This document shows positions 51,034-60,832 of a stretch of 64,000 bases of DNA, in pieces. The DNA is from Erythrobacter sp. YT30 (lineage in GTDB: Bacteria > Pseudomonadota > Alphaproteobacteria > Sphingomonadales > Sphingomonadaceae): the NCBI RefSeq assembly GCF_001542875.1, contig NZ_LMAF01000002.1, forward strand, positions 1,325,501-1,389,500, in the 5' to 3' direction. Under the pieces are notes generated by a model. That model saw nothing but the letters and a program-made list of their open reading frames with translations. It had not been told where the DNA came from and ran no database searches. The position numbers were made by a program, and so were the translations under genes. Positions within the stretch are counted from its first letter, which is position 1, and each line of letters starts with the position of its first letter.

Positions 51034-51764
51034 ACGCACAGCCTGATCACGATCTGTCTGATCTGCCTGTTGCTGATAGTTGGGCGACCAGTGTCACTGA
51101 TGATCTGGAGCGCTCCGCCAAACGCGCCTGGATCGTTGCGATTATCGCTGGCCTGATTGCGCTCCTCGAAGCCATTGCGCTCGTTTATCTCGTCCCGCTC
51201 AAAACGGTTGAGCTCCACACGCTTCTGGTTGATCGCCAGACTGGCAATGTCGAAGCGTTAAGCCCGCTCGACACGCAATTAGTGGCGCCTGATGCGGCGC
51301 TCACGCGTTCGTTCCTGGTTCAATATGTCATCGCGCGAGAGAGCTTTAGCGCGGATGGCGTGCAAGTGGATTATCGTAAAGTCTCGCTCTGGTCTGATCA
51401 AACCACACGCCAAGCCTATCAGCGCGCAATGGATGCGACCAACCCCTCCAGCCCCTTGAGCTATTTGCCCAACCGCGCGGTTCTCAAAACTGAGATTAAA
51501 AGCGTTTCAAGCCTCTCTGAGGGTCGCGCCATGGTTCGCTTTACCACCACACGTATTGATCCCGGTGCTAGCCCGCAGCCATCCCAGCATTGGGTTGCGG
51601 TTGTTGGCTATGGGTTCTCAGTTGCAGAGATGAGCGAAGCGGATCGCTATGTGAACCCGCTGGGGTTCCAAGTGATTAGCTATCGCCGGGATTCAGAGAC
51701 GCTCCCCGAAGAGGGAATAGTGAATGGCATTGCGCAGCCAGACGCAGGGGAGGCTGCTCAATGA
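51030..51764 (+). CDS. virB8: T4SS bridge protein VirB8
   Basis: 244 aa. One membrane helix (about 35-55, AWIVAIIAGLIALLEAIALVYLVPL), then a periplasmic VirB8 domain (TRSFLVQYVIARESF, VSLWSDQTTRQAYQRAMDA, RFTTTRID, HWVAVVGYGF). It bridges inner and outer membrane parts. ATGA overlaps on both sides. Confidence 0.93.
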   Translation: MNAQPDHDLSDLPVADSWATSVTDDLERSAKRAWIVAIIAGLIALLEAIALVYLVPLKTVELHTLLVDRQTGNVEALSPLDTQLVAPDAALTRSFLVQYVIARESFSADGVQVDYRKVSLWSDQTTRQAYQRAMDATNPSSPLSYLPNRAVLKTEIKSVSSLSEGRAMVRFTTTRIDPGASPQPSQHWVAVVGYGFSVAEMSEADRYVNPLGFQVISYRRDSETLPEEGIVNGIAQPDAGEAAQ

Positions 51765-52462
51765 GAGCGCTAGTCTTTGCCATAGCCCCCTTACTTTTCG
51801 CCACGCCACTTGCCGCCCAGGTCTATCCTTCGCCGAGCGCGCAAAGTCCGCGCATTCAGGAAGTCACGTGGCAGAAAGGTCAATCATATTTGCTGACTGT
51901 TTTACCAGAAAGCCATTTGACAGTCCTTTTAGAGCCTGGCGAAGTGATCCGGCGAGCGGTCATCAATGATGGGCAAAGCTGGGAAGTCGCCGTCTCAGCC
52001 GACCAGGACAGTTTGACCGTCAAACCCGATGCTACAGCTCTACCCACTCAACTGCTCGTTGAAACCGGTGTTCGCGAATATCGCTTTGACCTCGAGATCG
52101 CACAGAGCTTGCTAGCGGCATATCTCGTTCGCTTTGTGCCGGAGCAAACCTTCGAAGCCTCCAATCCAGCCATAGCACCGCCGATTGATCGCCCGACCTA
52201 TTCCTACAGGCTGCGCGGCGACAAGTCTGTACGACCCGCAAGCATCACCGATAACGGCGAGAAGACCATCATCGAATATGCTGAAGGCCAGTCTCTTCCA
52301 GCCGTGTTCGCCATTGGTCCAACCGGCGATGAAGAAGTGGTCGATGGCTATATGCGCGATGGTCGGTTTGTGATCGACCGGGTCCATCAGGAACTTGTAT
52401 TCCGCATAGATAAAGAGAAAGCGCGGGCCAAACGCAATAAAGAGCAGGATCAAAGCTCATGA
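51761..52462 (+). CDS. virB9: T4SS outer-membrane complex protein VirB9
   Basis: 233 aa with a signal peptide (ALVFAIAPLLFATPLAAQ). The N-terminal part has LTVLLEPGEVIRRAVINDGQSWEVAVSADQDSLTVKP, and the C-terminal beta domain YSYRLRGDKSVRPASITDNGEKTIIEYAEGQSLPAVFAIG ends with RFVIDRVHQELVFRID, the VirB9/CagX pattern. It forms the outer-membrane ring with VirB10; no VirB7 lipoprotein gene is visible. Confidence 0.93.
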   Translation: MRALVFAIAPLLFATPLAAQVYPSPSAQSPRIQEVTWQKGQSYLLTVLPESHLTVLLEPGEVIRRAVINDGQSWEVAVSADQDSLTVKPDATALPTQLLVETGVREYRFDLEIAQSLLAAYLVRFVPEQTFEASNPAIAPPIDRPTYSYRLRGDKSVRPASITDNGEKTIIEYAEGQSLPAVFAIGPTGDEEVVDGYMRDGRFVIDRVHQELVFRIDKEKARAKRNKEQDQSS

Positions 52463-53526
52463 ACGAAGCGGCAAATGCTGAGCCTGCACCGAATGATGCC
52501 AGCTTCAATGATATACGCCCGATTGTGCCTACTGGATCGTCGAGCAATTGGGGGCTGTATGGGTTTTTAGCGCTTCTGTTGATTGGCGGGATGGTGCTGT
52601 TCAACGCGCTCAACGCTTCGCGCGAGGCGGCCCAAGTCCCTTCCGCAATTGCGCCGGAAGGCGATGGTCGCTTGGCTATCACTTCGCCTGCGCCTTTGCG
52701 GGTGCCTGATCGGTTTGCAGGACGAGAGGCAATTGAGCCCGTGCGGGATGACGCGACGCCCGCAAGCCAGCAAGATGCTCGGTCTATTCCAACGCCAGCC
52801 CCACCTGCGCTTGTTCAGCAAGTATCGCCCCAACCGTCTTTTCCGCCAGCACCTGCCCCAAATCCCGCCATCGAGCCCGCGCCTAGACCGGAGGTTGTCT
52901 TTGAGCGCCGCAAGCCGCCGCAGGTTGCGCCACGTGCCGAGGAAGACCCCAGAAATCGCAATCGAGTTAAGGCAGATCGTTTCCTCAATCCTGCCCGCAC
53001 CATTCCTCAAGGGACAGTCATCCCAGCCGTGCTTGAGACCGCCATTGATTCTACGCGTCCCGGCGGAGTGCGTGCGCTCGTTCAGCGCGACGTCTTGGGG
53101 TTCGACGGATCGCGCGTTCTGATCCCACGTGGCAGTCGCCTCTATGGAGAGTATGCCGAAGGCCTTCAGCAAGGTCAGAACCGCGCGCTTGTTCAATGGA
53201 CCCGGTTGATCCGTCCGGACGGTGTGACGGTAGCGCTGGATTCTCCGTCATCTGATCCGTTGGGGCGTGCCGGTATCCGTGGGAAGGTGGATAGCAAGTT
53301 CCTTCAACGCTTTGGCGGAGCGCTTCTTCAGTCAGTGCTCGATCTCGGCGTGGGACTTGCCATCAATGAAGCAACCGACGGCGTGATTGTTGCGCTTCCT
53401 GGTAGCACTCAAAATGTTCAGGTTACCGACCAGCAAAGCATCCAGCCGACGCTGAAGGTCAAGCACGGCACCAGCGTCTCCGTGTTTGTTGCGCGCGATT
53501 TGGACTTCTCGAGCGTTGAGCCATGA
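52459..53526 (+). CDS. virB10: T4SS core protein VirB10
   Basis: 355 aa. N-terminal membrane helix (about 33-53), a long Pro/Ala/Arg-rich periplasmic linker, and the C-terminal VirB10/TrbI beta-barrel: GTVIPAVLETAIDSTRPGGVRALVQRDVLGFDGSRVLIPRGSRLYGEY, DSPSSDPLGRAGIRGKVDSKF, ending TSVSVFVARDLDF. It spans both membranes. Overlaps neighbours by 4 bases each. Confidence 0.95.
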   Translation: MNEAANAEPAPNDASFNDIRPIVPTGSSSNWGLYGFLALLLIGGMVLFNALNASREAAQVPSAIAPEGDGRLAITSPAPLRVPDRFAGREAIEPVRDDATPASQQDARSIPTPAPPALVQQVSPQPSFPPAPAPNPAIEPAPRPEVVFERRKPPQVAPRAEEDPRNRNRVKADRFLNPARTIPQGTVIPAVLETAIDSTRPGGVRALVQRDVLGFDGSRVLIPRGSRLYGEYAEGLQQGQNRALVQWTRLIRPDGVTVALDSPSSDPLGRAGIRGKVDSKFLQRFGGALLQSVLDLGVGLAINEATDGVIVALPGSTQNVQVTDQQSIQPTLKVKHGTSVSVFVARDLDFSSVEP

Positions 53527-54500
53527 GCACTACCGAAGCCGGATACTACCTCGATAGCTTTCTGGCTCCGCTTAGTGCCGTTCTCACACGAGAGGACGTA
53601 ACCGATATCTGGATCAATCGCCCTGGTGAGATCTGGATTGAGAGTCTCGGCGGAGGGATTGAGCGGATTGCGGAGCCCTGCCTCGACACCAAGCTTCTCG
53701 AGCGGCTTGCCAAACAAATTGCGGCGTTCTCCTCGCAAGGGATCAGCCGGGCCCAGCCATTGCTAGCGGCCACACTTCCCGATGGATCACGTGTTCAGGT
53801 GGCAGCGCCGCCTGCGACAAGGGATGGCTATGCGTTTGCCATTCGGCGGCATGTCTCGGCGGATTTGTCGCTATCCGATTGGGAAGATGCTGGTGCATTC
53901 GACGTGATGGATAGCGCAGACGTCGAAATCGATTCTGAGCGGCGGTTTAGAAGCGTCATGGGTCGAGAGGCTGCGACCGTCCTTCGCCAGGCGGTGCGCG
54001 AGCGGCGCAACATTTTGGTCTCGGGCGGAACTTCGACTGGGAAGACTACCTTCTTGAACTCGCTCCTTGCTGAGATACCTTCTGAAGAGCGCCTCATCCT
54101 AATTGAGGATACAGCCGAGCTGCAGTTGAAGCATAACAACGCTGTTGGGCTGATCGCGGCTCGGGGCGACCTGTCAGAGGCACAAGTGTCTGCCGAAGAC
54201 TTGCTTATAGCTGCGCTGCGCATGAGACCTGATCGGATTATCCTTGGTGAGTTGCGTGGGACCGAGGCGTTTACGTTTCTGCGAGCGGTCAACACGGGTC
54301 ATCCTGGATCTATGACAACCGTACACGCGGATACGCCTGCTCGTGCGATTGAACAGCTAGCTTTGCTGGTTCTTCAAGCAGGATCAAAGCTGAGCCGTGA
54401 GGATGTGCGGCACTATGTGCGCAGCAGTGTCGATGTGTTTGTGCAGGTGGTGCGTCGCGCTGGCTGGCGACGAGTAGAACGCATCATGGCTTCATGTTGA
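53523..54500 (+). CDS. virB11: T4SS ATPase VirB11
   Basis: 325 aa. Walker A VSGGTSTGKTT at about 166-176, the Asp box LILIEDTAELQL, the Walker B area PDRIILGELRGTEAF, and VNTGHPGSMTTVHADTPARA are the VirB11 family marks. It is a hexameric traffic ATPase. Last gene of the operon; it meets the Sel1 gene tail to tail, 8 bases apart. No virD4 coupling ATPase follows. Confidence 0.95.
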   Translation: MSTTEAGYYLDSFLAPLSAVLTREDVTDIWINRPGEIWIESLGGGIERIAEPCLDTKLLERLAKQIAAFSSQGISRAQPLLAATLPDGSRVQVAAPPATRDGYAFAIRRHVSADLSLSDWEDAGAFDVMDSADVEIDSERRFRSVMGREAATVLRQAVRERRNILVSGGTSTGKTTFLNSLLAEIPSEERLILIEDTAELQLKHNNAVGLIAARGDLSEAQVSAEDLLIAALRMRPDRIILGELRGTEAFTFLRAVNTGHPGSMTTVHADTPARAIEQLALLVLQAGSKLSREDVRHYVRSSVDVFVQVVRRAGWRRVERIMASC

Positions 54501-54508
54501 ATTTTAAA

Positions 54509-55126
54509 TCAACGGCGTAAAAGGTCAGTAGAAGGGTACTTTAAAAACAAAAAGATCATCGGGACAAACAAAGCAATAGTCTCGAAGATACCAACCAATC
54601 GCATTGACATTCCGAATTCGCCTTTTCTTTTCAATTGCGCCAAGCGAATTCTCGCATACATATGCCCCTTTTCAGCCGCGAGTTGCAGGTATGAGTATGC
54701 AGATTCTCTGTTGCTAATTTTTCCTACTCCGGGCCATTGGATCCTAGCTAATCTGTACATTGCTGGGGAATATCCCAGATCAGCCAAGTGTATGTATTCC
54801 TTCTCTGCCTGCGCAACATCATCATCCAGCTCAAGTTGCTGCGCAAGCCGAAAGCGGCCTTCTACTGAGCCTCTATCTGCGGCTTTCCTAAGCAAAGCGA
54901 TCGCGTCCGGCACATTTTGCTCCATCCCGTGATCGCCATGGATCAAAATGTCTGCAAGACAAATCATCGCTAAAGTTGAGCCATGGTCCGCTTTCCCTCT
55001 TAACACTTTAAGTGAATTGCTTGGATCATTCGGCAAGTCAGAAAGCACATGCCAAATCTCTAGTCTATCTTCAGCGCTATCCCATTCATATCTAAGTGCT
55101 TCGCCGATACTATCCAGCTCTTCCAT
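54509..55126 (-). CDS. Sel1-repeat protein with C-terminal membrane helix
   Basis: 205 aa. At least three Sel1-like units: LKVLRGKADHGSTLAMICLADILIHG, AIALLRKAADRGSVEGRFRLAQQLE, AYSYLQLAAEKGHMYARIRLAQLKR. A hydrophobic C-terminal helix (about 178-198, IFETIALFVPMIFLFLKY) follows. It sits 47 bases downstream of the RHS gene on the same strand. Genes in this place after RHS toxins often encode immunity proteins; Sel1/TPR-type immunity proteins are known. Immunity is inferred from position. Confidence 0.75.
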   Translation of the reverse strand: MEELDSIGEALRYEWDSAEDRLEIWHVLSDLPNDPSNSLKVLRGKADHGSTLAMICLADILIHGDHGMEQNVPDAIALLRKAADRGSVEGRFRLAQQLELDDDVAQAEKEYIHLADLGYSPAMYRLARIQWPGVGKISNRESAYSYLQLAAEKGHMYARIRLAQLKRKGEFGMSMRLVGIFETIALFVPMIFLFLKYPSTDLLRR

Positions 55127-55173
55127 GAATTAATGCCTCATGAGAAAATTGAATTTAGCAGTCCTTGCTCGAG

Positions 55174-58100
55174 TTATCGAGCAGGTGCTGGATTTATCAC
55201 GCCTACCCCATAACCGACAATTAAGACTGGTGCTGCAAACCTTAGCGCAGCCGCGCCCACAATTCGACCACCTTGAAGGGCCATCTGTTTGCCTGTCTCA
55301 GCTATGATGCGATTGGCCAGCTTCTTGTCTGGGAGTGGGGTGGTTCTAGGCAATACAACCTTCGGCACGCGACTTGGACTACGAGGCTGACGTTGCTGTG
55401 CTTGTGTAGTTCTTTGCTTTCTTTTGGTTTCCTTCGGTGGCTCTTCTTGCTGTTGAGAGTCCACGGGTAAGTCATCATTTAATGGCGGTTCAAAGTCTGG
55501 CTCTATCGTCGTCCCACACGAAGCAAGAATAGCGCAAACTGCCTTCTTCCATAAATCTTTTGCTGAGACACCGTTCCGTGCGCCGGGAGAAGAGTCTTTT
55601 GACAGATTTCCTGAACCCAAGGACCCTCGACCGGGTAAGGCACCTGTCGATGATCCCGCGAAAGACCCCGTGATACCGGGATTCACATTTCCTCCGAACT
55701 TGCAACCCCCCGTTTCTGTATTTACAATCCGAGAGCCAGTGCAAGTGCCAGTGGGATCAATCCCGTTGATCGGATCCTGCCCAACATAACCGTATAGATT
55801 GACGTTGTCCTCATACCCAATCGGATCGGTTTGCATAAACCTGCCGAGCTTTGGCGCGTAAATGCGAGCTTTGTAATAATACATTCCCAGCTCTGGCAGC
55901 CAGACTTGGCCGGTGTATTGGAAACGGCCCTCGTTGGTCGCACTTGGCTGACCGTATTCGTCATAGGTATTGATGACGCGGTTGTTGTTGAACCGGTCCG
56001 AGCTGTAGACGATCGAGCCACGGGCATCGGTTTGCAGATGCCGAGCAACATTTCGGTCCGTCGACGAGCCTACGTTGTAATAGCTAATCAACGGGTCATC
56101 GACGCCTTGAGCAGGGCCATGAATATGGCGTTCAATAATCGAGCCACTGGCATTGAACACAGCAACAAGTGCATCGCCATCATGAAGGTAAGACTTGGTG
56201 CCCTGACTCACGCCATTGATGTAGTTGGTGGATTTCGCAAGTCTGCCGAGGGGATCGTATTCCAAAGCCGCTTTGAGCTGTCCTGAGTAGGATATCGAAG
56301 CGCAATTCGAGTTCGCCTTGGCGCGCATCTCGACAAGCCGGTTCTCAACATCATAGAGATAGACATAATCGCTATCCATGGTGAGATTGCCATTGGCATC
56401 GTAGCAATAGGCTTGCCCCGAAACGCTTGTGTACTGATTCAGCCCGTTAGTAGCATAACTCCTATTGAGTGTCTGGAAACCATCCCAACTGAAATCATCG
56501 TTTGTTTGCGTCTCGGACTTGATCTGCGAACCTGCATTCCGCGTGAATGACCATGTGACATCATAGTCCGTTCCTGGGCCATTAATCGTCGTCGATGCCA
56601 TGCGACCGATGCCATCGTAGGTCCACGACTGATCCGGAGTGCCGGAGTCTCGCCATGCATTTGAGAGCTGGCCAAACGTGCTGTAATTGTAGTTGAGCAG
56701 CGTTACATTAGCTGGATCACGTAGCGTGTTGAACTGCCCGCCAGATGTGAAGTCATATCTAAACAGCGCCTCCTGCGGTGTACCGATAGGAAAACCAATA
56801 CGCTCCCGGTTGCCCACTTCATCAAGCCAGTAGTTGATCTGACGATAAACACCGTCTGTGTTGGTTATTGCCGTTGTCACTCTGCCATAGCGATCGAGAG
56901 TGTAAGACTCTCCGAGCCCGTTGATGTTTAGAAACCGCACTCGATTGGTCAGCCCGCGGATGTCGTATCTGTAGTACACATCGCGCGTGTGAACTGAGGC
57001 AAGCCCCGCACGCGCTGGAACAATCTTGCGCGTCATTTGGTTCAGATTGTCATATTGGTAGTTGATTACCGACCCGTCGCGCTTGCGCAGCGAAGTACGG
57101 TTGCCATTCACATCATAGGTGTATTGCTCATAGTCGTTGGGGTTGGGGGTGTTGAGTGCATTGGGATCGGGAAAGTACCAATACTTTTGACGGTCAAACC
57201 CATCGTACGCCATCTTTGCTCGATAGCCTCGAGCGTCGGTGAAGTTCTGCAGCTGTCCATTTGGAGTGAACGTGTAGGTTGCATAATCACGCTGAAGCGA
57301 AGTGCCGATGCCCTGCTCAATGCGGACAACTCGGCCCTCGGTGTCGTAGTGATTGCGAGTAATGCGATCAGGTCCGTCGCTCGATGCGGGCAGGATCGGG
57401 CTACACGCGTCAACAGATTGAATAGCGGCACTCATCCGAGTGGCGGTGCAGTTCAGCCTGTTTAGTTGATCATAATTGTATTGGGAAACTTCAAAAACAG
57501 TGCCGCTGACTGATCGACTTATCGTGCGCTTGGGCAGGCGTCGACTGTTGTACTGAGTTTCGACTTCGCTTTGTTGTGTTAATGTCGGGATAGTGGGCGA
57601 AGTCGCGTTTGTTGATCCAGGGACCACGCCGCTCTGAACTTTGACGACCTGATCGTCTGATTGTCGGTAGAACATTCGAGAGGCAGGCCTCGTCCCGTTC
57701 TCATTCTTGGGTCCGATCTCCCAAGTCTTTCTGCCAACACTGTCATAGCGATAATACATCGCATCATCGCTGCCTGGCAGCGGCCCATCGACTGCGATGG
57801 TTCGGCCAGCGTCGTCGTAAGAGTAGCTCGTGGTCAGCGGAGCGTTGCCCACCCCGTCGGTAATGCTTTCTGTAGCTGGGAGAGTGGTCGAACCCCAATA
57901 GGTTCGGCTTGTGACGAACGAGTTTGCGGTGCCACAAGTAAGCTCTGCTCCAGCGCTATTCGCTGCGCAAACCTCTTCAGAGATCAGCCTGCGAAAAGCG
58001 TCATAGGTGTATTTGGTCTTGCGGCGCTGGTTGTTAGCGTCGATCGGCTCAAGCTTGGTGCGGAGCAAGCCTTCATAGGTGCCATCCCATGTGTAATCGG

Positions 58101-59451
58101 TCTGTTTGCCTTTTGCGTCTCGAGTCCAAGTAGGCTTGAAGCAGTTTGCGCCGAAACACGGTAAGAAGCCTTGTCCGCCAGGATAGTTGGCTGTCTCCAC
58201 AATGTCCTGAAGCCCGGAATTCGGTTTTGCCTTTATGCGCTTCTCGATGATGTTGCCGATCGCATCATAGTCAACTTGAACCGAATTGCCCTCAGGGTAG
58301 ACAATTTTTCGCAGCTTCCCAAAGACATCGTGAATGTATTCAGTTTCGTCACCAGTGCTATTGGTGATCCTTCTGACTGAAGGAACCACCTGAGAGCCAA
58401 GCGCCGGATGGAGAATGTCCGCGCTCCAAGTCGCGCCTTGTGGGCCCGTTGCAGTGATCTTGCTAAACTTTGGTGCAGTGGCGGTCTGATTCAGAGTTAA
58501 GTTTTGGTATGAGTAGTTCCATGTCACGCCCTGATTTGTGATCTGGGCTACTGGCGCAAGCCAGGCGGTTGGTTGTGGAGACTTTGTAGCGGTGTACTCT
58601 GGCGCTGTCTCACCAGGTAGAGTGAGCGAGGTTGAAGAAACCAAAGGCATAGCATCCAAATGTGCATTGCACGTACCACACTCCCAGGTTCTTCCCGCAA
58701 TATCTGTGATCGTGTTGCCGCTGTAAGTATGCTGCGCCAAAGGTGTTGTCGAAGAACTCCCTTTGTAGATACCAGCACTGGCCAGTGTACGCCAAGTCGT
58801 CGTGTTTCCAGTATTAGATTCATATGTGAAGCGAATCTCGTAGCCTCGATTGGTGACCACTTTCAGGGGGCGATGGTATTTGATTACAACCCCGCCACCT
58901 TGGTTTTGCGTGTAGGTTTCGTATGTGAAGGTGTGCCGCTCGCCATCGGCATACTGCACATAGGACGCGAAAAACATGAGATACAGTGGTCGTCCAGGTA
59001 TATCCTGCCAAACCATTTGCTGATCAAATAGAACCTGCTTGCCTGTACCGCCTTCGATGAAATTGAATGTCCTCGAGCCAAGCCCTGCGACGAGGGTTGA
59101 CCCATCTTGGTTATATGACTCGCATTCGCCATCCAAGCATTTGAGAAGACCAGAAGTTAGGCCTCCACCGTTAACATTATAAGTCGCATATTGGCCTGAG
59201 GGCACATTCCCTCGAACGTGCGGAATAAGATCGTTTATCCGGCTAAATTGGAGTCGCCCCGCGCCAGGAACCGTTAGCGGAGGCGCCCTATTTGGCACTT
59301 GCCCTGTAATGAGGTCGACACCATTTGGATCAGGTTCAATCTTTAGGGGCTGTATCTGCTGCGCGGCTACAGGAGATGCTGAGACAAGGACAGCTCCAAG
59401 TAAACAAACTGAAAATGCGATCCCAAGAATGCTTTTCAAATTTTCCAGCAT
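55174..59451 (-). CDS. RHS-repeat surface protein
   Basis: 1425 aa from ATG 59451 (MLENLKSILG); the frame reads on further, but this start gives a clean signal peptide ending SPVAAQQ. The body is RHS/YD repeats (YDAFRRLISE, YSYDDAGRTIAVDG, YRYDSVGRKTWE, DRYGRVTTA and many more). The RHS core end is RFQYTGQVWLPELGMYYYKARIYAPKLGRFMQTDPIGYEDNVNLYGYVGQDPINGIDPTG. The C-terminal 180 residues differ from core: Gly/Ser-rich, then VSAKDLWKKAVCAILASCG, a Glu/Arg-rich linker and a Gly/Ala tail with a hydrophobic part. No toxin fold is recognised in the tip. Same strand as the smaller RHS gene and VirB2 gene upstream. Confidence 0.9.
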   Translation of the reverse strand: MLENLKSILGIAFSVCLLGAVLVSASPVAAQQIQPLKIEPDPNGVDLITGQVPNRAPPLTVPGAGRLQFSRINDLIPHVRGNVPSGQYATYNVNGGGLTSGLLKCLDGECESYNQDGSTLVAGLGSRTFNFIEGGTGKQVLFDQQMVWQDIPGRPLYLMFFASYVQYADGERHTFTYETYTQNQGGGVVIKYHRPLKVVTNRGYEIRFTYESNTGNTTTWRTLASAGIYKGSSSTTPLAQHTYSGNTITDIAGRTWECGTCNAHLDAMPLVSSTSLTLPGETAPEYTATKSPQPTAWLAPVAQITNQGVTWNYSYQNLTLNQTATAPKFSKITATGPQGATWSADILHPALGSQVVPSVRRITNSTGDETEYIHDVFGKLRKIVYPEGNSVQVDYDAIGNIIEKRIKAKPNSGLQDIVETANYPGGQGFLPCFGANCFKPTWTRDAKGKQTDYTWDGTYEGLLRTKLEPIDANNQRRKTKYTYDAFRRLISEEVCAANSAGAELTCGTANSFVTSRTYWGSTTLPATESITDGVGNAPLTTSYSYDDAGRTIAVDGPLPGSDDAMYYRYDSVGRKTWEIGPKNENGTRPASRMFYRQSDDQVVKVQSGVVPGSTNATSPTIPTLTQQSEVETQYNSRRLPKRTISRSVSGTVFEVSQYNYDQLNRLNCTATRMSAAIQSVDACSPILPASSDGPDRITRNHYDTEGRVVRIEQGIGTSLQRDYATYTFTPNGQLQNFTDARGYRAKMAYDGFDRQKYWYFPDPNALNTPNPNDYEQYTYDVNGNRTSLRKRDGSVINYQYDNLNQMTRKIVPARAGLASVHTRDVYYRYDIRGLTNRVRFLNINGLGESYTLDRYGRVTTAITNTDGVYRQINYWLDEVGNRERIGFPIGTPQEALFRYDFTSGGQFNTLRDPANVTLLNYNYSTFGQLSNAWRDSGTPDQSWTYDGIGRMASTTINGPGTDYDVTWSFTRNAGSQIKSETQTNDDFSWDGFQTLNRSYATNGLNQYTSVSGQAYCYDANGNLTMDSDYVYLYDVENRLVEMRAKANSNCASISYSGQLKAALEYDPLGRLAKSTNYINGVSQGTKSYLHDGDALVAVFNASGSIIERHIHGPAQGVDDPLISYYNVGSSTDRNVARHLQTDARGSIVYSSDRFNNNRVINTYDEYGQPSATNEGRFQYTGQVWLPELGMYYYKARIYAPKLGRFMQTDPIGYEDNVNLYGYVGQDPINGIDPTGTCTGSRIVNTETGGCKFGGNVNPGITGSFAGSSTGALPGRGSLGSGNLSKDSSPGARNGVSAKDLWKKAVCAILASCGTTIEPDFEPPLNDDLPVDSQQQEEPPKETKRKQRTTQAQQRQPRSPSRVPKVVLPRTTPLPDKKLANRIIAETGKQMALQGGRIVGAAALRFAAPVLIVGYGVGVINPAPAR

Positions 59452-59536
59452 CTTATGCCCCTGAAACTTCGTGTATTTTTCGCTGTGGACCGCGGTCACT
59501 ATGAAGGACTGAGCCACTGTTATTGGTGAGACGTGA

Positions 59537-59974
59537 CTATGGTCGACGCTTCTTGCCCCGATTCCATTGGCCGGAAACCGCCTCAGCCAATCCGCAAAGT
59601 ACCTGGGCGCGAACGCCGTAGGCGGCTGCAAATTGCTTTTGGATGTCCTCAAGGGGCAGCGATGCCAGATCACATACTGAATCGCGCCAGGCCTCGAACT
59701 CTTTCTCGTTCGCGAACGCGTCCGAACATCGAATCACTTTGAACCGCTTGGCTTGCAGCGCAGAGCGATTGCCTTGGGGCAAAACAATAAGAAGCGGGTC
59801 TTCGCTTTTGCGATCGGAAGTCATGCAGACTGGCTTCCCCGACTTCCCCTGAGCCTTCACGAGGCTTAATTCACCAAGACCGATATTGATCGACGCAATG
59901 ATCAGACTTGCCATTGCTACGGTGCTGCTGATGCATCGCTTTGAAGGTGATGCAGCTAGGTTCTTTTGGTTCAT
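59537..59974 (-). CDS. Hypothetical exported protein of RHS operon
   Basis: 145 aa from ATG 59974, overlapping the upstream gene stop by 4 bases. N-terminal hydrophobic segment (VAMASLIIASINIGLGELSLVKAQG) looks like a signal peptide. The mature part has four cysteines (PVCMTSDRK, IRCSDAF, DSVCDLA, VLCGLAEA), probably two disulfides. No known domain. The RHS gene begins 86 bases further on. Confidence 0.7.
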   Translation of the reverse strand: MNQKNLAASPSKRCISSTVAMASLIIASINIGLGELSLVKAQGKSGKPVCMTSDRKSEDPLLIVLPQGNRSALQAKRFKVIRCSDAFANEKEFEAWRDSVCDLASLPLEDIQKQFAAAYGVRAQVLCGLAEAVSGQWNRGKKRRP

Positions 59975-60588
59975 TGCAGTGGCCCTCCACCGCCACAAAT
60001 GCTCGTAGAAACAGAGAGCAATCCGGTCGCTGAGGCACCAAGGGAGTCCTGCACGGTGTAGGTAAAAGTCGAAGAGTCCCCGTCTGGCCCCAAAACCACA
60101 TCAACCGACGAAGAAGAGACGACATTCGCAACTGCCGAGCCGCTGTTCCGGATGATCGAAACCAATGCCAGAGGGTAGTTGCCCTCTGGATCAGAATCGT
60201 TCGCTGTCAGATTGACGATGATTGCATTTCCGCACTGACCAGATCCAAAATCCGTGGTCGTATTAGGTGGATTGTTGCCTGGTGGCGGCGGAGGCGGAGG
60301 CGGCGGAGGCGGCGGAGGGGGAGGAGGTGGCGGAGAACCCCCACCTTGCGTGCATTCAGTCGCCCCAGCGCTTGTGTTCGCCACATACTGCGTCCGATTG
60401 TCAGCCTCGTCATAACAAATCGATTGAGTTTCGCCGTTGTTTTGACTGCCCGTGCCAGTCGTCACCACTTTCACCAAGCGGCCGAGAGCATCGTAAGAAT
60501 AGGTCTCCGTACTGGACTGCGCATTGGCGACGTTATTGCTCGCCAATGCAGCCAACGAAGAGCCAATCAGAAAGGCTGATAAGCGCAT
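59971..60588 (-). CDS. Short RHS-repeat protein with poly-proline and Ig-like domain
   Basis: 205 aa. Signal peptide (1-23, SSLAALASNNVANAQ), one RHS unit (ETYSYDALGRLVKVVTTG, ICYDEADNRTQYVANT), an uninterrupted run of 18 prolines, then a beta-sandwich-like domain (IIVNLTANDSDPEGNYPLALVSI, STFTYTVQDSLGASATGLLSV) of the cadherin-like kind. It overlaps the next gene by 4 bases. Probably a secreted or surface companion of the big RHS protein. The CCN tract (60293-60346) is prone to slippage. Confidence 0.8.
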   Translation of the reverse strand: MRLSAFLIGSSLAALASNNVANAQSSTETYSYDALGRLVKVVTTGTGSQNNGETQSICYDEADNRTQYVANTSAGATECTQGGGSPPPPPPPPPPPPPPPPPPGNNPPNTTTDFGSGQCGNAIIVNLTANDSDPEGNYPLALVSIIRNSGSAVANVVSSSSVDVVLGPDGDSSTFTYTVQDSLGASATGLLSVSTSICGGGGPLQ

Positions 60589-60832
60589 CGAGAACTTCCC
60601 CTGTTGCTCACGTAGGGGAAACTACTGATCGGCTCTGGTCAACGAATGTTTTGAAAGTTCAGCGTCTTCTAAATCTGAAAACCGCAGAAACCGGATGTAC
60701 GAGCGCCTGTAGCTCTACAGAAAAAAGTAACCCCCAAAAAAGACTTTTGTTTGCGTCGGTAGCGGCCAAAACTGCGGTTGGTTTCGTACGACTCGACGTG
60801 CAAACTGCGTATTCGGTCGCACGACCGAACGC

